Numbered from the stretch's first letter, positions 7,243 through 15,152 are shown. The stretch: DNA of 49,709 bases from Ramlibacter sp. (GCA_014376765.1 JACMQX010000067.1:1-49709), one strand, 5' to 3'. Program-made: numbers and translations. The notes: a model not told the origin generated them from the letters alone.

Positions 7243-8037
7243 CTAGTTGCGTGCCGACCACCGGACTCTGGCCCTGGCGACCATTACGGCGAAGCTATGC
7301 CATTGCTGTTCAAACCTGGCGTTCCCGACTAGATACTCGATGTGGCTTCCTGCGCTGCCACCGACGACTTGGACCGTGACAGGTCCGCCGTTTTGATTGA
7401 CTTCAACGCAATTGCTAGCGTACTGATTCCTAAGCCTATTGAAGATATGGATCGCCGCGTTGCTTTCGTTGGCGCTAAGCACGGATCCGATGGCAACTGA
7501 CAATGGTTTGCGCCGATCAGCGTTGGGGCGCTTCAGTGTGCTGACCCATTTGGCGTTATCACTGGTGAAGTCGCCACCGATAGACGCCACTAACAACGGC
7601 AGCCGCCACAATCCGGTGCGAGCCAGATAGCAGTCTCGGTGAACTTCACCAAGCCAACGGTGTGCGTGAAAGTGAAAGACCGTGGCAGATTCGGCAGCAG
7701 GCCCCGCCAATCGTACGCACTCTGCTGCTTTGGTCCCCATGTGCTGGTTCAGCAGGGAAGCGACTTGTTCGACTGACCCCTTTTCAATCTTGCATTTGTT
7801 TCGCAACTTTCTGAGAATGTCGTCGCTGATTTTTTCCTGTAGGTCCAAAATTTCGGCGCGTACTTCTTGAGCCGTGGGCGTGTTTTTGAAATTGAGATGT
7901 TCCCCAGACTTGTTTGGCTCAGGATAAATCAACGAAGCAAGAGCGTTGTACGGCTTGGCTGGCAATTTTTCCAAGGCGATAGCAATGCGCCACGCTTGAT
8001 TCAGCCAGTCGATATCTGGCGCCTTTGACCGTGCCAT
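7243..8037 (-). CDS. Unknown protein translationally coupled to the integrase
   Basis: 264 residues; its ATG at 8035-8037 overlaps the integrase stop codon (TAATG), so it is very likely expressed with the integrase. No family is recognised. The first 110 residues look helical and charged (ILDLQEKISDDILRKLRNKCK), followed by a His-rich patch FHFHAHRWLGEVHRD (about 120-135), and a C-terminal part with VTVQVVGGSAGSHIEYLVG. No signal peptide or membrane segment is seen. Its base composition is clearly more A+T-rich than the relaxase and the chromosome around it, suggesting a separate origin. It could be cargo (for example defence) or an integration/regulation partner; neither is demonstrated. Confidence 0.65.
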   Translation of the reverse strand: MARSKAPDIDWLNQAWRIAIALEKLPAKPYNALASLIYPEPNKSGEHLNFKNTPTAQEVRAEILDLQEKISDDILRKLRNKCKIEKGSVEQVASLLNQHMGTKAAECVRLAGPAAESATVFHFHAHRWLGEVHRDCYLARTGLWRLPLLVASIGGDFTSDNAKWVSTLKRPNADRRKPLSVAIGSVLSANESNAAIHIFNRLRNQYASNCVEVNQNGGPVTVQVVGGSAGSHIEYLVGNARFEQQWHSFAVMVARARVRWSARN

Positions 8038-9101
8038 TAGATGCCAAGCCTTTTGGCAAGACCGCCAGCAAGTTCAATCGTCCGCTGTGGTGACAGGTGC
8101 GAATAGCGCATGGTCATTGCCAGCGTTTTGTGGCCGAGCAGCTTTGCCATTTCCAACTGCGACACGCCGGACATAGCCATGTAGGACGCGCAGGTGTGGC
8201 GCAGATCGTGCCAGTGGAAGTCGGTGATCTTCGCCGCAGCCAGCGCCGCAGTCCATGGCGCGCGCAGGTCTGCTACCGCGTCTTTTTCCTTTGCTCGTGG
8301 TCCCGCCGGGAACAGCCGGTCGTCGTCGATCTTGCGGACCTTCGCCCGAGCCTTGAGCAGATCGAAGGCTTCCCCCACGATTGGCAGGACGCGCATGTTG
8401 CCGTTCTTCGTGTCCAACAATGTCGCGGTCTGACCCTTCAGGTCAATCAACTTCCATGTCAGGTTCATGATTTCTGACTGCCGCCCACCGGTCGAGAGCG
8501 ACAGCAAGACCGCAAGCAACAAATGCTCATGCTTCGAAGCACGGCAAGCCTTCAGCAGTTCTGGCACTTCGTTTTCTGTCAGGTAGCGGACGCGACCGTC
8601 CGACTCTTTGAACTTGCGAACCCGAACCATGGGGTTTTCTTCAAGCCACTCAAGTTCCTTGACCCCGTAAGTCAGCGCAGACGACAGCGCCGCCATGGCG
8701 CGATTTACGTCAGCCCCAGACCTTTCCCCTTCACCGCGCTCTTTTGGCGTCGCCTTGAGCGTATCCCGGTGTTTCTTGATCGTCTGCGCGTTGAGTTCCG
8801 ACAACAGCATGTGGCCGACCGCGCCGGTCCAGTACTTGAGTCGCAACTTGACCGCGCGCGCGCTCTTGAGTGATGGCACAGCGTCTTTTTCGTAGGCTTC
8901 GATCAATTCCTTGACCGTGTGCCGCTTTGCCGCACCGAAATAGCGGTTGTTCTTAATTTCGGTTTCTGTCTGCGCTGCCCAAGTCTTCGCGTCGGTCAGC
9001 CGTTCGAAGGTGGCCGACACAGGTTCATGGCCGCGCAGCCGAATCTTGACGCGATAGCTGGTCGATCCGTCTTCGCCTTGCCGCTTTTCGATTGCTGCCA
9101 T
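8037..9101 (-). CDS. int: Tyrosine-family site-specific integrase
   Basis: 354 residues. The N-terminal part (about 1-60) is a beta-rich arm-binding domain; residues 62-155 form the SAM-like core-binding domain; the catalytic domain follows with Arg207 (STGGRQSEI), Lys232 region, His298-Arg301 (HDLRHTCASY), His324 (LLGHKT) and the nucleophile Tyr333 (MRYSHL). All catalytic residues are present, so the enzyme should be active. The gene lies 330 bases from the complete tRNA-Met, into whose anticodon-loop-to-3'-end segment the element is inserted. The ATG at 9099-9101 has a modest GGGA upstream. The stop overlaps the next gene's start. Confidence 0.93.
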   Translation of the reverse strand: MAAIEKRQGEDGSTSYRVKIRLRGHEPVSATFERLTDAKTWAAQTETEIKNNRYFGAAKRHTVKELIEAYEKDAVPSLKSARAVKLRLKYWTGAVGHMLLSELNAQTIKKHRDTLKATPKERGEGERSGADVNRAMAALSSALTYGVKELEWLEENPMVRVRKFKESDGRVRYLTENEVPELLKACRASKHEHLLLAVLLSLSTGGRQSEIMNLTWKLIDLKGQTATLLDTKNGNMRVLPIVGEAFDLLKARAKVRKIDDDRLFPAGPRAKEKDAVADLRAPWTAALAAAKITDFHWHDLRHTCASYMAMSGVSQLEMAKLLGHKTLAMTMRYSHLSPQRTIELAGGLAKRLGI

Positions 9102-9375
9102 TTTGTTCCCCGTTGAAGCACTGGGAACAGTCTAGAACGACACAGTAAAAAATGCAACAGTGGAACACTAATCCACAGCAATAAATCAGTAAGCCATTGA
9201 ATTCATTGATTTATATTCAAGTGAATTCAGGCAATGGGACAAATTTGGGCCAGCTGGGTCATTTTTTGGGGCTTTTTCGGAGTCGCGCGCGCGTGCGCGT
9301 ATCGCTCCCGTAATTTACGGTGATCTTGACGTGCGACTTTTCTGCCGCACTGTCCCGCCAGTGCCCCGCGAGTCG
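9102..9375. other. Non-coding stretch upstream of the integrase gene
   Basis: No gene is seen. It is A+T-rich next to the integrase and holds two copies of the 8-base palindrome TGAATTCA (9198-9205 and 9222-9229, 24 bases apart) plus the inverted pair TAAATCA (9182-9188) and TGATTTA (9207-9213). These could be operator or excisionase sites in the integrase promoter region. Nearer the tRNA are the tandem arm-type repeats (9345-9367). Confidence 0.4.
9345..9367 (+). repeat. Candidate integrase arm-type repeat, right end
   Basis: ACTGTCCCGCC (9349-9359) followed by AGTGCCCC (9360-9367), preceded by CCGC. It matches 3944-3966 with three to four differences in 23 bases and has the same orientation. 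Presence inside both ends of the element, and nowhere else noticed in the window, suggests integrase arm sites. Confidence 0.4.
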
Positions 9376-9415
9376 GAAAACAAAAAAGCCTGCTACCGAG
9401 TTGATAGCAGGCTTT
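9376..9415 (-). terminator. Rho-independent terminator supplied by the mobile element behind tRNA-Met
   Basis: An 11-bp stem (AAAGCCTGCTA at 9385-9395 with TAGCAGGCTTT at 9405-9415) is followed on the minus strand by TTTTTTGTTTT. It ends tRNA-Met transcription before the integrase operon. It lies inside the element, whereas the older terminator is stranded at 3738-3775. Confidence 0.8.
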
Positions 9416-9431
9416 CAAGGCTGTACGGGGG

Positions 9432-9484
9432 AGATTTTGGTGGCGCTTCACGGATTCGAACCGCGGACCTGTGGATTATGATTC
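9432..9484 (-). repeat. Attachment-site repeat, tRNA-proximal copy
   Basis: 53 bases identical to 3781-3833. It runs from the anticodon loop of tRNA-Met through the T-arm and CCA to 6 bases past the gene. Crossing over in the anticodon-loop end of a tRNA is usual for tyrosine integrases. After integration this copy restores a full tRNA. Confidence 0.9.
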
Positions 9485-9514
9485 CATCGCTCTAACCGAC
9501 TGAGCTAAAGCGCC
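9438..9514 (-). tRNA. tRNA-Met (CAU), elongator type
   Basis: 77 bases with encoded CCA. The acceptor stem GGCGCTT pairs with AAGCGCC; the D-arm (AGCTCAGTCGGTTAGAGC) and T-arm (CCGCGGTTCGAATCCGTGA region) are normal; the anticodon loop ATCATAA shows CAU. The acceptor starts with a paired G, unlike initiator tRNA, so it is elongator Met; a CAU tRNA-Ile whose C is modified to lysidine cannot be fully excluded. Its 3' part belongs to the inserted mobile element. Confidence 0.92.
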
Positions 9515-9528
9515 TTGCGAAGCCCGCG

Positions 9529-9534
9529 ATTATA
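9529..9534 (-). promoter_or_regulatory. -10 box of the tRNA-Met promoter
   Basis: A perfect TATAAT on the minus strand ends 14 bases before the tRNA 5' end, followed by a GC-rich CGCGGGC discriminator typical of stable-RNA promoters. The -35 region falls at the very end of the upstream VWA gene and is not a clear consensus. Confidence 0.6.
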
Positions 9535-9553
9535 GCGGAGCAAAATCCGCGCT

Positions 9554-11044
9554 TCACTGCCCCCGCGCCAATTTCCCCAACTCGTCGCCCACCAGCCTCA
9601 CGATCAGCCTGTCCAGGGTGTCCACTGAATAGTTCTTCACGTCATGCACCGTCTCGCGCCCCGGGCCGCTGGCGGGGTTGCGGGCCTGGTCATAGGTCAG
9701 GAACACGAACTTGCCGCCGGTGTACTGCGCCATCTGCCGCTGGATGTACTCGCCCTGCTTGTCCAGGCCGCTGGCGCCCACGCTGAAGATCTTGATGCCC
9801 TTGCCCAGCGCGGCCATCATGTCGTCGTCGTACTGCGGGCCGCCGTAGTCCAGGTGGGGCGGTGCGTCGGCAATCAGCACGATCAGGCGGGTCGCGCCGT
9901 CACCGCGCCAGCTGAGGCGGTGGACGGTCTCATGCAGGGCCTCATTCATCGCCTCGGGGTAGTCGCCACCGCCGGCGGCTTGCAAGGCGTTGAGCACGCC
10001 CTGGAAGGCGCTCAGGTCATTGGTCAGGTCGTGGCTGCGCACCAGGAACTGGTCGTGCCTGTCCCGGTAGGCCACCAGGCCAAAGCACAGGTCGGGCCGG
10101 CTGGGCAGCTGCGCCACGTCCGCGGCGATGGTGTTGACCGTGGCCTTGAGCTTGGCGATTTCATCGTCCATCGAGCCTGTGGCGTCGATCAGGAAGACCA
10201 GGTCGAGCTTGGCCCTGACGTCGGCACTGCGCGCGTCCAGCACCACCTCCACGGCGCTCTTTTGCCCGCGCTTGAGGTAACCCTGCGCCTGCCTGCCGTC
10301 CTTGCGCACGGCCACGTCGTAGACGCTGGCGTGGGACGGGTCAAACGCGTCGGGGTGCAGCCAGACCTGACCCGCAGCGTCGGTGCGCGCCCACATCGCG
10401 TAGCCGCGTGGCGACTGCACGGCGACTTCGGCATCGGCCACACTGCGGCCGCGTGCGTCTTTCACCTCGAGCAGGTAGCGCTCGCGGATGTCGCGCGCGC
10501 GGTGCTCGACGCGGGTGCGGTTGCGAAAGGCCAGGTAGCTGGTGAAGTCGGCGTTGTCGTCCACCATGCCGGCTGTGACCGCTTCCATGCGGGGGCGCTG
10601 GTTCTGCGTGGGCTCGGGCCAGGGGGCGGCCGAGCCGGTAGCGGGCGCGGCCTTGGCCAACGCGGAAGGCGATGCAGGCGCGGCGGATTCCCGCTCGGCG
10701 GCCGGCCTGTCGGCCCTCATGCGATCTTCGTCACGCGCGCCATGTGACGGGCGGGAAGGCGAGTGACGGGGCAAGTAAGAAGGCGCGGGGGACGGCCTGT
10801 TCTGCGCTACCGGCAGCCCGGGGATCTCGCGCGTCTCGATGGGCCGGGCGCAGCTGGTGGCCGACGGTGCCTGGAAGTTGGGCCGCACCGTTACTTGCGC
10901 CGGTGCGGGCCAGCTCACGGGCTTGGCCTCAGGCCATCTCGGCTGCGCCTGGCCAGCAAACGGTTGCGCCGTTGCCGAGCCTGCGCTCAGCAACAGCTGC
11001 ACGCTGAGCAGCAGGGCGATCTTGCGGGGAGTGGGTGTGTTCAT
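9554..11044 (-). CDS. Secreted VWA-domain protein
   Basis: 496 residues from the ATG at 11042-11044, which has AGGAGG six bases upstream. A signal peptide (about 1-27, ending SATAQP) is followed by a long Pro/Ala-rich segment to about 150. Residues 190-275 are a beta-rich, carboxypeptidase-regulatory-like module (VKDARGRSVADAEVAVQSP), and 280-450 are a von Willebrand A domain with the metal-site motif DATGSM at about 287 and a later conserved Asp in IVLIADAPPHLD. VWA domains mediate metal-dependent protein binding; the partner is unknown. The gene is divergent from an ECF sigma/anti-sigma pair, so it may be its target or sensor. Export to the periplasm or surface is likely. Confidence 0.8.
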   Translation of the reverse strand: MNTPTPRKIALLLSVQLLLSAGSATAQPFAGQAQPRWPEAKPVSWPAPAQVTVRPNFQAPSATSCARPIETREIPGLPVAQNRPSPAPSYLPRHSPSRPSHGARDEDRMRADRPAAERESAAPASPSALAKAAPATGSAAPWPEPTQNQRPRMEAVTAGMVDDNADFTSYLAFRNRTRVEHRARDIRERYLLEVKDARGRSVADAEVAVQSPRGYAMWARTDAAGQVWLHPDAFDPSHASVYDVAVRKDGRQAQGYLKRGQKSAVEVVLDARSADVRAKLDLVFLIDATGSMDDEIAKLKATVNTIAADVAQLPSRPDLCFGLVAYRDRHDQFLVRSHDLTNDLSAFQGVLNALQAAGGGDYPEAMNEALHETVHRLSWRGDGATRLIVLIADAPPHLDYGGPQYDDDMMAALGKGIKIFSVGASGLDKQGEYIQRQMAQYTGGKFVFLTYDQARNPASGPGRETVHDVKNYSVDTLDRLIVRLVGDELGKLARGQ

Positions 11045-11169
11045 CAAAAGCCTCCTGGTGGTTGGGATGCGATTGATACGGCGGAGGCCTTGAAGCGGGG
11101 TGATTTATTTGCGCGCTGTTAACCCCATGTCGCTTCTTGCCCCGTAGAAGGTAGTGTGAAAATCTGCCC

Positions 11170-11805
11170 ATGCCCGGTCACCCCACCCACAACGCCATGC
11201 CTGACGATCAACTGATGCTGGCCTACGCGCGTGGCGACGCCGCTGCCTTTGACGCGCTCTACGCGCGCCATGAGGGTGCTCTGTTCCGCTTTGTTCGGCG
11301 GTTGCTGGGCGCGGCCATGGCAGCGCAGGCCGACGAGGTGTTCCAGGACACGTGGATGCGCATCGTCTCGGCCCGCGAAAGCTTCTCGCCGCAGGGCGCG
11401 GCCTGGCGGACCTGGGCTTTCACGATTGCGCACAACGCGGCGATGGACCGTTTGCGCACCAGTGGCCGCGAGGTGAGTTTGGGCCTGGGGCATGACGATT
11501 CCGGCGAGGATGCGTCCGACCCGATGGAGTGGCTGCAAGGCGCGCTGGACATGGCTCATCCGTCAACAGAAGACGTCGCCTTCTGGCGCGCTGCCGGCCA
11601 GCAGTTGCTGCAGTGCCTGGACGAGTTGCCTGAGGCGCAGCGCGCCGCGTTCCTCTTGCACCATGAAGACGGCGCCAGCGTGGAAGACCTGGCCCAGCGC
11701 CTGGGCCTGGCCTTTGAAACCGCCAAGAGCCGCCTGCGCTACGCCCTGCAAAAACTGCGCGGCTGCATGCGCCGCTACCTGGACGTGATGGAGCAACCCG
11801 CATGA
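11170..11805 (+). CDS. ECF-type RNA polymerase sigma factor
   Basis: 211 residues from the ATG at 11170; a second ATG at 11197 (MPDDQLML) is equally plausible, and neither has a clear ribosome binding site. Region 2 covers about residues 25-95 (ALYARHEGALFRFVRRL, DEVFQDTWMRI, WAFTIAHNAAMDRLR), and region 4 about 150-200 (LPEAQRAAFLLHHEDGASV, LAQRLGLAFETAKSRLRYAL). Regions 1.1 and 3 are absent, as in ECF sigma factors. Its stop overlaps the next gene's start (ATGA); that gene encodes a one-pass membrane protein, the normal arrangement of a sigma with its anti-sigma. The 120-base gap to the divergent VWA gene probably holds promoters for both. Confidence 0.88.
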   Translation: MPGHPTHNAMPDDQLMLAYARGDAAAFDALYARHEGALFRFVRRLLGAAMAAQADEVFQDTWMRIVSARESFSPQGAAWRTWAFTIAHNAAMDRLRTSGREVSLGLGHDDSGEDASDPMEWLQGALDMAHPSTEDVAFWRAAGQQLLQCLDELPEAQRAAFLLHHEDGASVEDLAQRLGLAFETAKSRLRYALQKLRGCMRRYLDVMEQPA

Positions 11806-12875
11806 CCGGGCTACGCGACGCCCGGCTCAAGCAGGCGCTGGACCACGCGCCTGACGCGCACATGGCGCCCGATGCGCGGACGCGAGCGGCGATTCGCGCG
11901 ATGGCTGGGCGGGCGGTGGCGCCGGGGGTTCCGGTGGCTGTGCCCTCTCCTTGGTGGCAACGGCTGTGGAATGCGTCAGGCAACTCACGCGCGCCTTCAG
12001 GCGCAGCGCTAGCGACAGTCGTGCTCGCCACATTGGTGACTGTGATGTGGCGTGATGAAGAGGTCCCGGACGCGCGGACTTCAGATGCGCCGATGTCGAA
12101 GGCTCCGGTTGGGGGCGCCAATCAGGAAGCCGGAAATGCTGCGCGTGGGCCTGGCGCGCCTGAGGCTGCTGCGCCGGCGGCCGTTGCACCCGCCATTGTC
12201 CCAACGCCAACGCCACCAGTGCCCAAGCCGGCACCAGCTCAAAAGGCCGCTCAACCCCAGGCCGCACGCGAAACACGCCCTGAGCCATCCACCCCCCCGA
12301 TCGTTGCCAACAAGGCAGAGGGCGTGGCGAGAGACATGCCTGCCCGTGCGCCGGTAACGGCCCCCGCGCCGGTCCAGCAGGCGCAGGTACAGGACGCACA
12401 AGGAGCCGTCATGGCAGATGCGCAACCGGCGCGGCCCGAAGACGAGCGCCGCCGCAGGGCAGAGCGCAGCCGAAGCGACAGCGCGCCCGCTTCGGTTTCT
12501 CCGGCTATGGCCGGTAACGTGCAGGCTCCTTCCGCACCGCCATCATTGGCTGATCTGTCTGTACTCGACGGGTGGACACAGGCACGCATCACGCTTGACG
12601 GTCGCGTGTTCGTCATCGCTCGTAACGGTAATGAGGTGTTTTCATCACGGGTGCGCACACTCGCCCGTCAGGCCCATGCGGCAGGATCGATGGCGGGGGC
12701 AACCATGGTGGCGGTTGAGCTACTTGGCGGAGATGAGGTGTTGGGTCAGCTGAAGGTGGGCGAGGTATCCGTGCAATGGACTGTCAGGCGCGGCGGCGCT
12801 GACGTGTTGTTCAATGGGGCGGTGCCTGCGGCGCAAGTGTTGCAGCTGATGGAAGAGGTCCGGCGGGTGCGGTGA
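11802..12875 (+). CDS. Putative membrane-anchored anti-sigma factor
   Basis: 357 residues, coupled to the sigma gene by ATGA. Residues 1-65 are a short cytoplasmic part (RDARLKQALDHAPDAHMAPD) like those that hold sigma factors; one membrane segment follows (AALATVVLATLVTVMW, about 67-83). Then comes a long periplasmic Pro/Ala-rich linker (about 95-240) and a compact C-terminal domain (about 248-357, from LADLSVLDGWTQARITLDG). No zinc-binding HxxxCxxC motif is visible, so it is not a classical ZAS anti-sigma. The anti-sigma role is inferred from gene order and topology. Confidence 0.6.
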   Translation: MTGLRDARLKQALDHAPDAHMAPDARTRAAIRAMAGRAVAPGVPVAVPSPWWQRLWNASGNSRAPSGAALATVVLATLVTVMWRDEEVPDARTSDAPMSKAPVGGANQEAGNAARGPGAPEAAAPAAVAPAIVPTPTPPVPKPAPAQKAAQPQAARETRPEPSTPPIVANKAEGVARDMPARAPVTAPAPVQQAQVQDAQGAVMADAQPARPEDERRRRAERSRSDSAPASVSPAMAGNVQAPSAPPSLADLSVLDGWTQARITLDGRVFVIARNGNEVFSSRVRTLARQAHAAGSMAGATMVAVELLGGDEVLGQLKVGEVSVQWTVRRGGADVLFNGAVPAAQVLQLMEEVRRVR

Positions 12876-13030
12876 GTGGTTTTGCTTCTTTGGCGTTGAA
12901 GCGTTTTTTCACCCGTGCACCGCACAGCGGGGGAGTGCACCCTCTCTCCGGGAAGCGAATCTCGTTCGGCGATCCGGGAAGCCGCGTAGCGGCCGCTGCC
13001 GATAAGGCCGCCGCCCTGAACCTCAAGGTC

Positions 13031-13807
13031 CTATAGATTCTTGAACGCCGCCTTGCGCTTGTTTACAAACGCATCCATGCCCTCTTTCTGGTCGCTCGTC
13101 GCGAACATTGCATGGAACATGCGGCGTTCGAACATCACGCCATCCGACAGGCCGCTTTCAAACGAACGGTTGATCGACTCCTTGGCCGCCATCACCGCGA
13201 TCTGTGAAAAGTCAGAGATGATCAGCGCCGCGCCCAAGGCCTCGTCCATCAGCTTGTCCAGCGGGACCACGCGGCTCACAAGGCCGGAGCGTTCGGCTTC
13301 GGTCGCGTCCATCATGCGGCCGGTCAGGGCCAGGTCCATGGCCTTGGACTTGCCCACCGCGCGCGGCAGGCGCTGCGTGCCGCCGGCGCCGGGGATGATG
13401 CCAAGCTTGATCTCGGGCTGGCCGAACTTTGCGTTGTCGGCAGCAATGATGAAGTCGCACATCATCGCCAGCTCGCAGCCGCCGCCCAATGCGAAGCCGC
13501 TTACAGCGGCAATGACGGGCTTGCGCACCTGGCGGATCTGCTCCCAGTTGCGGGTGATGTAGTCGCCCTTGTACACATCGGCAAAACCATAGGTGGCCAT
13601 GGCGCCGATGTCGGCCCCGGCCGCAAAGGCCTTCTCGCTGCCGGTGATGATCATGCAGCCGATGGCCTCGTCGGCATCAAAGGCCTTGAGCGCGGCGCCC
13701 AAGTCGTCCATGAGCTGGTTGTTCAGGGCATTGAGCTGCTTGGGGCGGTTGAGCGTGACGATGCCGACCTTGCCTTCGGTGCGGGTCATGATGGTTTCGT
13801 ATGTCAT
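13031..13807 (-). CDS. Enoyl-CoA hydratase
   Basis: 258 residues of the crotonase superfamily, adding water to trans-2-enoyl-CoA. Oxyanion-hole segments [10 protein letters not shown] and [13 protein letters not shown] are present, and both catalytic glutamates are retained (CELAMMCD and [15 protein letters not shown]), as in true hydratases of the PaaF/short-chain type. It is divergent, across 68 bases, from paaG-paaI-paaK, so a role as the PaaF hydratase in phenylacetate breakdown is reasonable; general fatty-acid oxidation is the alternative. Confidence 0.85.
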   Translation of the reverse strand: MTYETIMTRTEGKVGIVTLNRPKQLNALNNQLMDDLGAALKAFDADEAIGCMIITGSEKAFAAGADIGAMATYGFADVYKGDYITRNWEQIRQVRKPVIAAVSGFALGGGCELAMMCDFIIAADNAKFGQPEIKLGIIPGAGGTQRLPRAVGKSKAMDLALTGRMMDATEAERSGLVSRVVPLDKLMDEALGAALIISDFSQIAVMAAKESINRSFESGLSDGVMFERRMFHAMFATSDQKEGMDAFVNKRKAAFKNL

Positions 13808-13875
13808 GGCGGGTCTCCTGGTTGGGCATCACTATAACGAGGGTGGTAAATTCGATTCCACCGAGGAGACATTCC

Positions 13876-14679
13876 ATGACAGACGCAGTAGTTCTCTATG
13901 CAGAAGTGGGCGGTGTGGCCACCGTCACCCTGAACCGCCCGCAGGCCCTCAACAGTTTCACCCGCCAGATGCACAAGGAGCTGTGGGCGGCGTTTGACAA
14001 GGCCGAGGCCAACCCCGCAGTGCGCGCCATGATCATCACCGGCGCGGGCCGCGGATTCTGCGCGGGGGCCGACCTGTCGGAGTTCGACTTTGAAGCCGGC
14101 CCTGACCTCATTGAGCGTGCCAACCCCGCCCCGGTGATCGATCAGGCCTTCAACCCCACAGCGCGGCGCCTGCAGGCCTTGCGCATGCCGACAATTGCGG
14201 CCGTGAATGGCGTGGCCGCAGGCGCGGGTGCATCGCTGGCGATGTCGTGCGACCTGGCGGTGGCGGCGCACAACGCGAGCTTCATTCAGGCCTTCAGCAA
14301 GATTGGTCTCGTGCCTGATGCGGGCGGCACCTGGTTCCTCATCAAGAAACTCGGCTTGGCACGCGCCATGGGCGCTGCGATGCTGGGCGACAAATTAAGC
14401 GCCAGCGACGCCAAGGCGTGGGGAATGATCTGGGACGTCGCGCCCGAGGGTGAAGACTGCGTGGCTGCCGCCATGAAGCTGGCGCAGCGCCTGGCCGTGA
14501 TGCCAACCAGGGCATTGGTGGCCACGCGCAAGCTGCTGCGCGAAGCCGCCTCGCGCGACCTGGACGCGCAACTGGACGCCGAGCGCGACACGCAGTCGGC
14601 CCTGGGCCGCACGCACGACTACATCGAGGGCGTGACGGCCTTCCTGCAAAAGCGGCCCGCCAACTTCAAGGGCGAGTAA
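13876..14679 (+). CDS. paaG: PaaG-type ring-1,2-epoxyphenylacetyl-CoA isomerase / enoyl-CoA hydratase family
   Basis: 267 residues from the ATG at 13876 with GAGGAGA upstream. It is a crotonase-fold protein: FCAGADLSEF and GVAAGAGASLAMSCDLA form the oxyanion hole. Unlike hydratases it lacks the two glutamates and has IGLVPDAGGTW with the single aspartate typical of PaaG isomerases, which convert the ring epoxide of phenylacetyl-CoA to an oxepin. The stop overlaps the start of paaI (TAATG), and paaK follows, which supports the pathway assignment. Confidence 0.8.
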   Translation: MTDAVVLYAEVGGVATVTLNRPQALNSFTRQMHKELWAAFDKAEANPAVRAMIITGAGRGFCAGADLSEFDFEAGPDLIERANPAPVIDQAFNPTARRLQALRMPTIAAVNGVAAGAGASLAMSCDLAVAAHNASFIQAFSKIGLVPDAGGTWFLIKKLGLARAMGAAMLGDKLSASDAKAWGMIWDVAPEGEDCVAAAMKLAQRLAVMPTRALVATRKLLREAASRDLDAQLDAERDTQSALGRTHDYIEGVTAFLQKRPANFKGE

Positions 14680-15134
14680 TGAGCGCTGCAACCGCAGTCA
14701 CCGACAGCGCCGCGCACGAGCTTGCCCGGCGCGTTGGCCAGTCCATGTTCGCGGTGGACAACGCCACCAAGGACTTTATGCAGATGGAGCTCGTGACTTG
14801 CGAGCCGGGCCGCGCCGTGATGCGCATGCGGGTGCGCGAGCCCATGCTCAACGGCCACAAGATCTGCCACGGCGGCATGATCTTCACCCTGGCGGATTCG
14901 ACTTTCGCTTTTGCCTGCAACAGCCACAACAAGGTAACGGTGGCCGCCGGCTGCAGCATTGAATTCCTAAAGGCCGGCCAACTGGATGATGTGCTGACCA
15001 GCGAGGCGCAGGAGCAGGTGCTGCAGGGCCGCCACGGCATCTACGACATCCGCGTGAGCAACCAGCGCGGCGAGGTGGTGGCCATGTTCCGCGGCAAGAG
15101 CGCGCAGATCCAGGGCAGCGTCATTCCTGAATAA
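14679..15134 (+). CDS. paaI: Hydroxyphenylacetyl-CoA thioesterase PaaI
   Basis: 151 residues of the hotdog fold. NGHKICHGGMIFTLADSTFAFA split around residues 62-83 contains the HGG and the conserved Asp of PaaI enzymes, which rescue CoA from dead-end hydroxyphenylacetyl-CoA. Its start overlaps the paaG stop and paaK begins 18 bases downstream, so the three form one operon. Length matches the family (about 140-155). Confidence 0.85.
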   Translation: MSAATAVTDSAAHELARRVGQSMFAVDNATKDFMQMELVTCEPGRAVMRMRVREPMLNGHKICHGGMIFTLADSTFAFACNSHNKVTVAAGCSIEFLKAGQLDDVLTSEAQEQVLQGRHGIYDIRVSNQRGEVVAMFRGKSAQIQGSVIPE

Positions 15135-15152
15135 AAAATATCTGGAGCCAGC

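Larger units (their letters stand above)
3781..9484. mobile_element. Integrative mobilizable element in tRNA-Met
   Basis: Bounded by perfect 53-bp direct repeats that correspond to the 3' half of tRNA-Met. It contains a tyrosine recombinase 330 bp from the complete tRNA, a MobV/Pre-type relaxase, and six other genes, all on the minus strand with several start/stop overlaps. No type IV secretion, replication initiator or phage structural gene is present, so it could move only with help from a conjugative element. Unit length is 5651 bp. Several genes inside, especially 7243-8037, are visibly richer in A+T than the flanking chromosome. The combination int, relaxase, att repeats at a tRNA is the definition of an IME; no named relative is recognised. 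Confidence 0.88.

Noticed and set aside
9644-10747. Plus-strand frame of 367 codons
   Set aside because: Antisense to the VWA protein, which has signal peptide, ribosome binding site and domain motifs.
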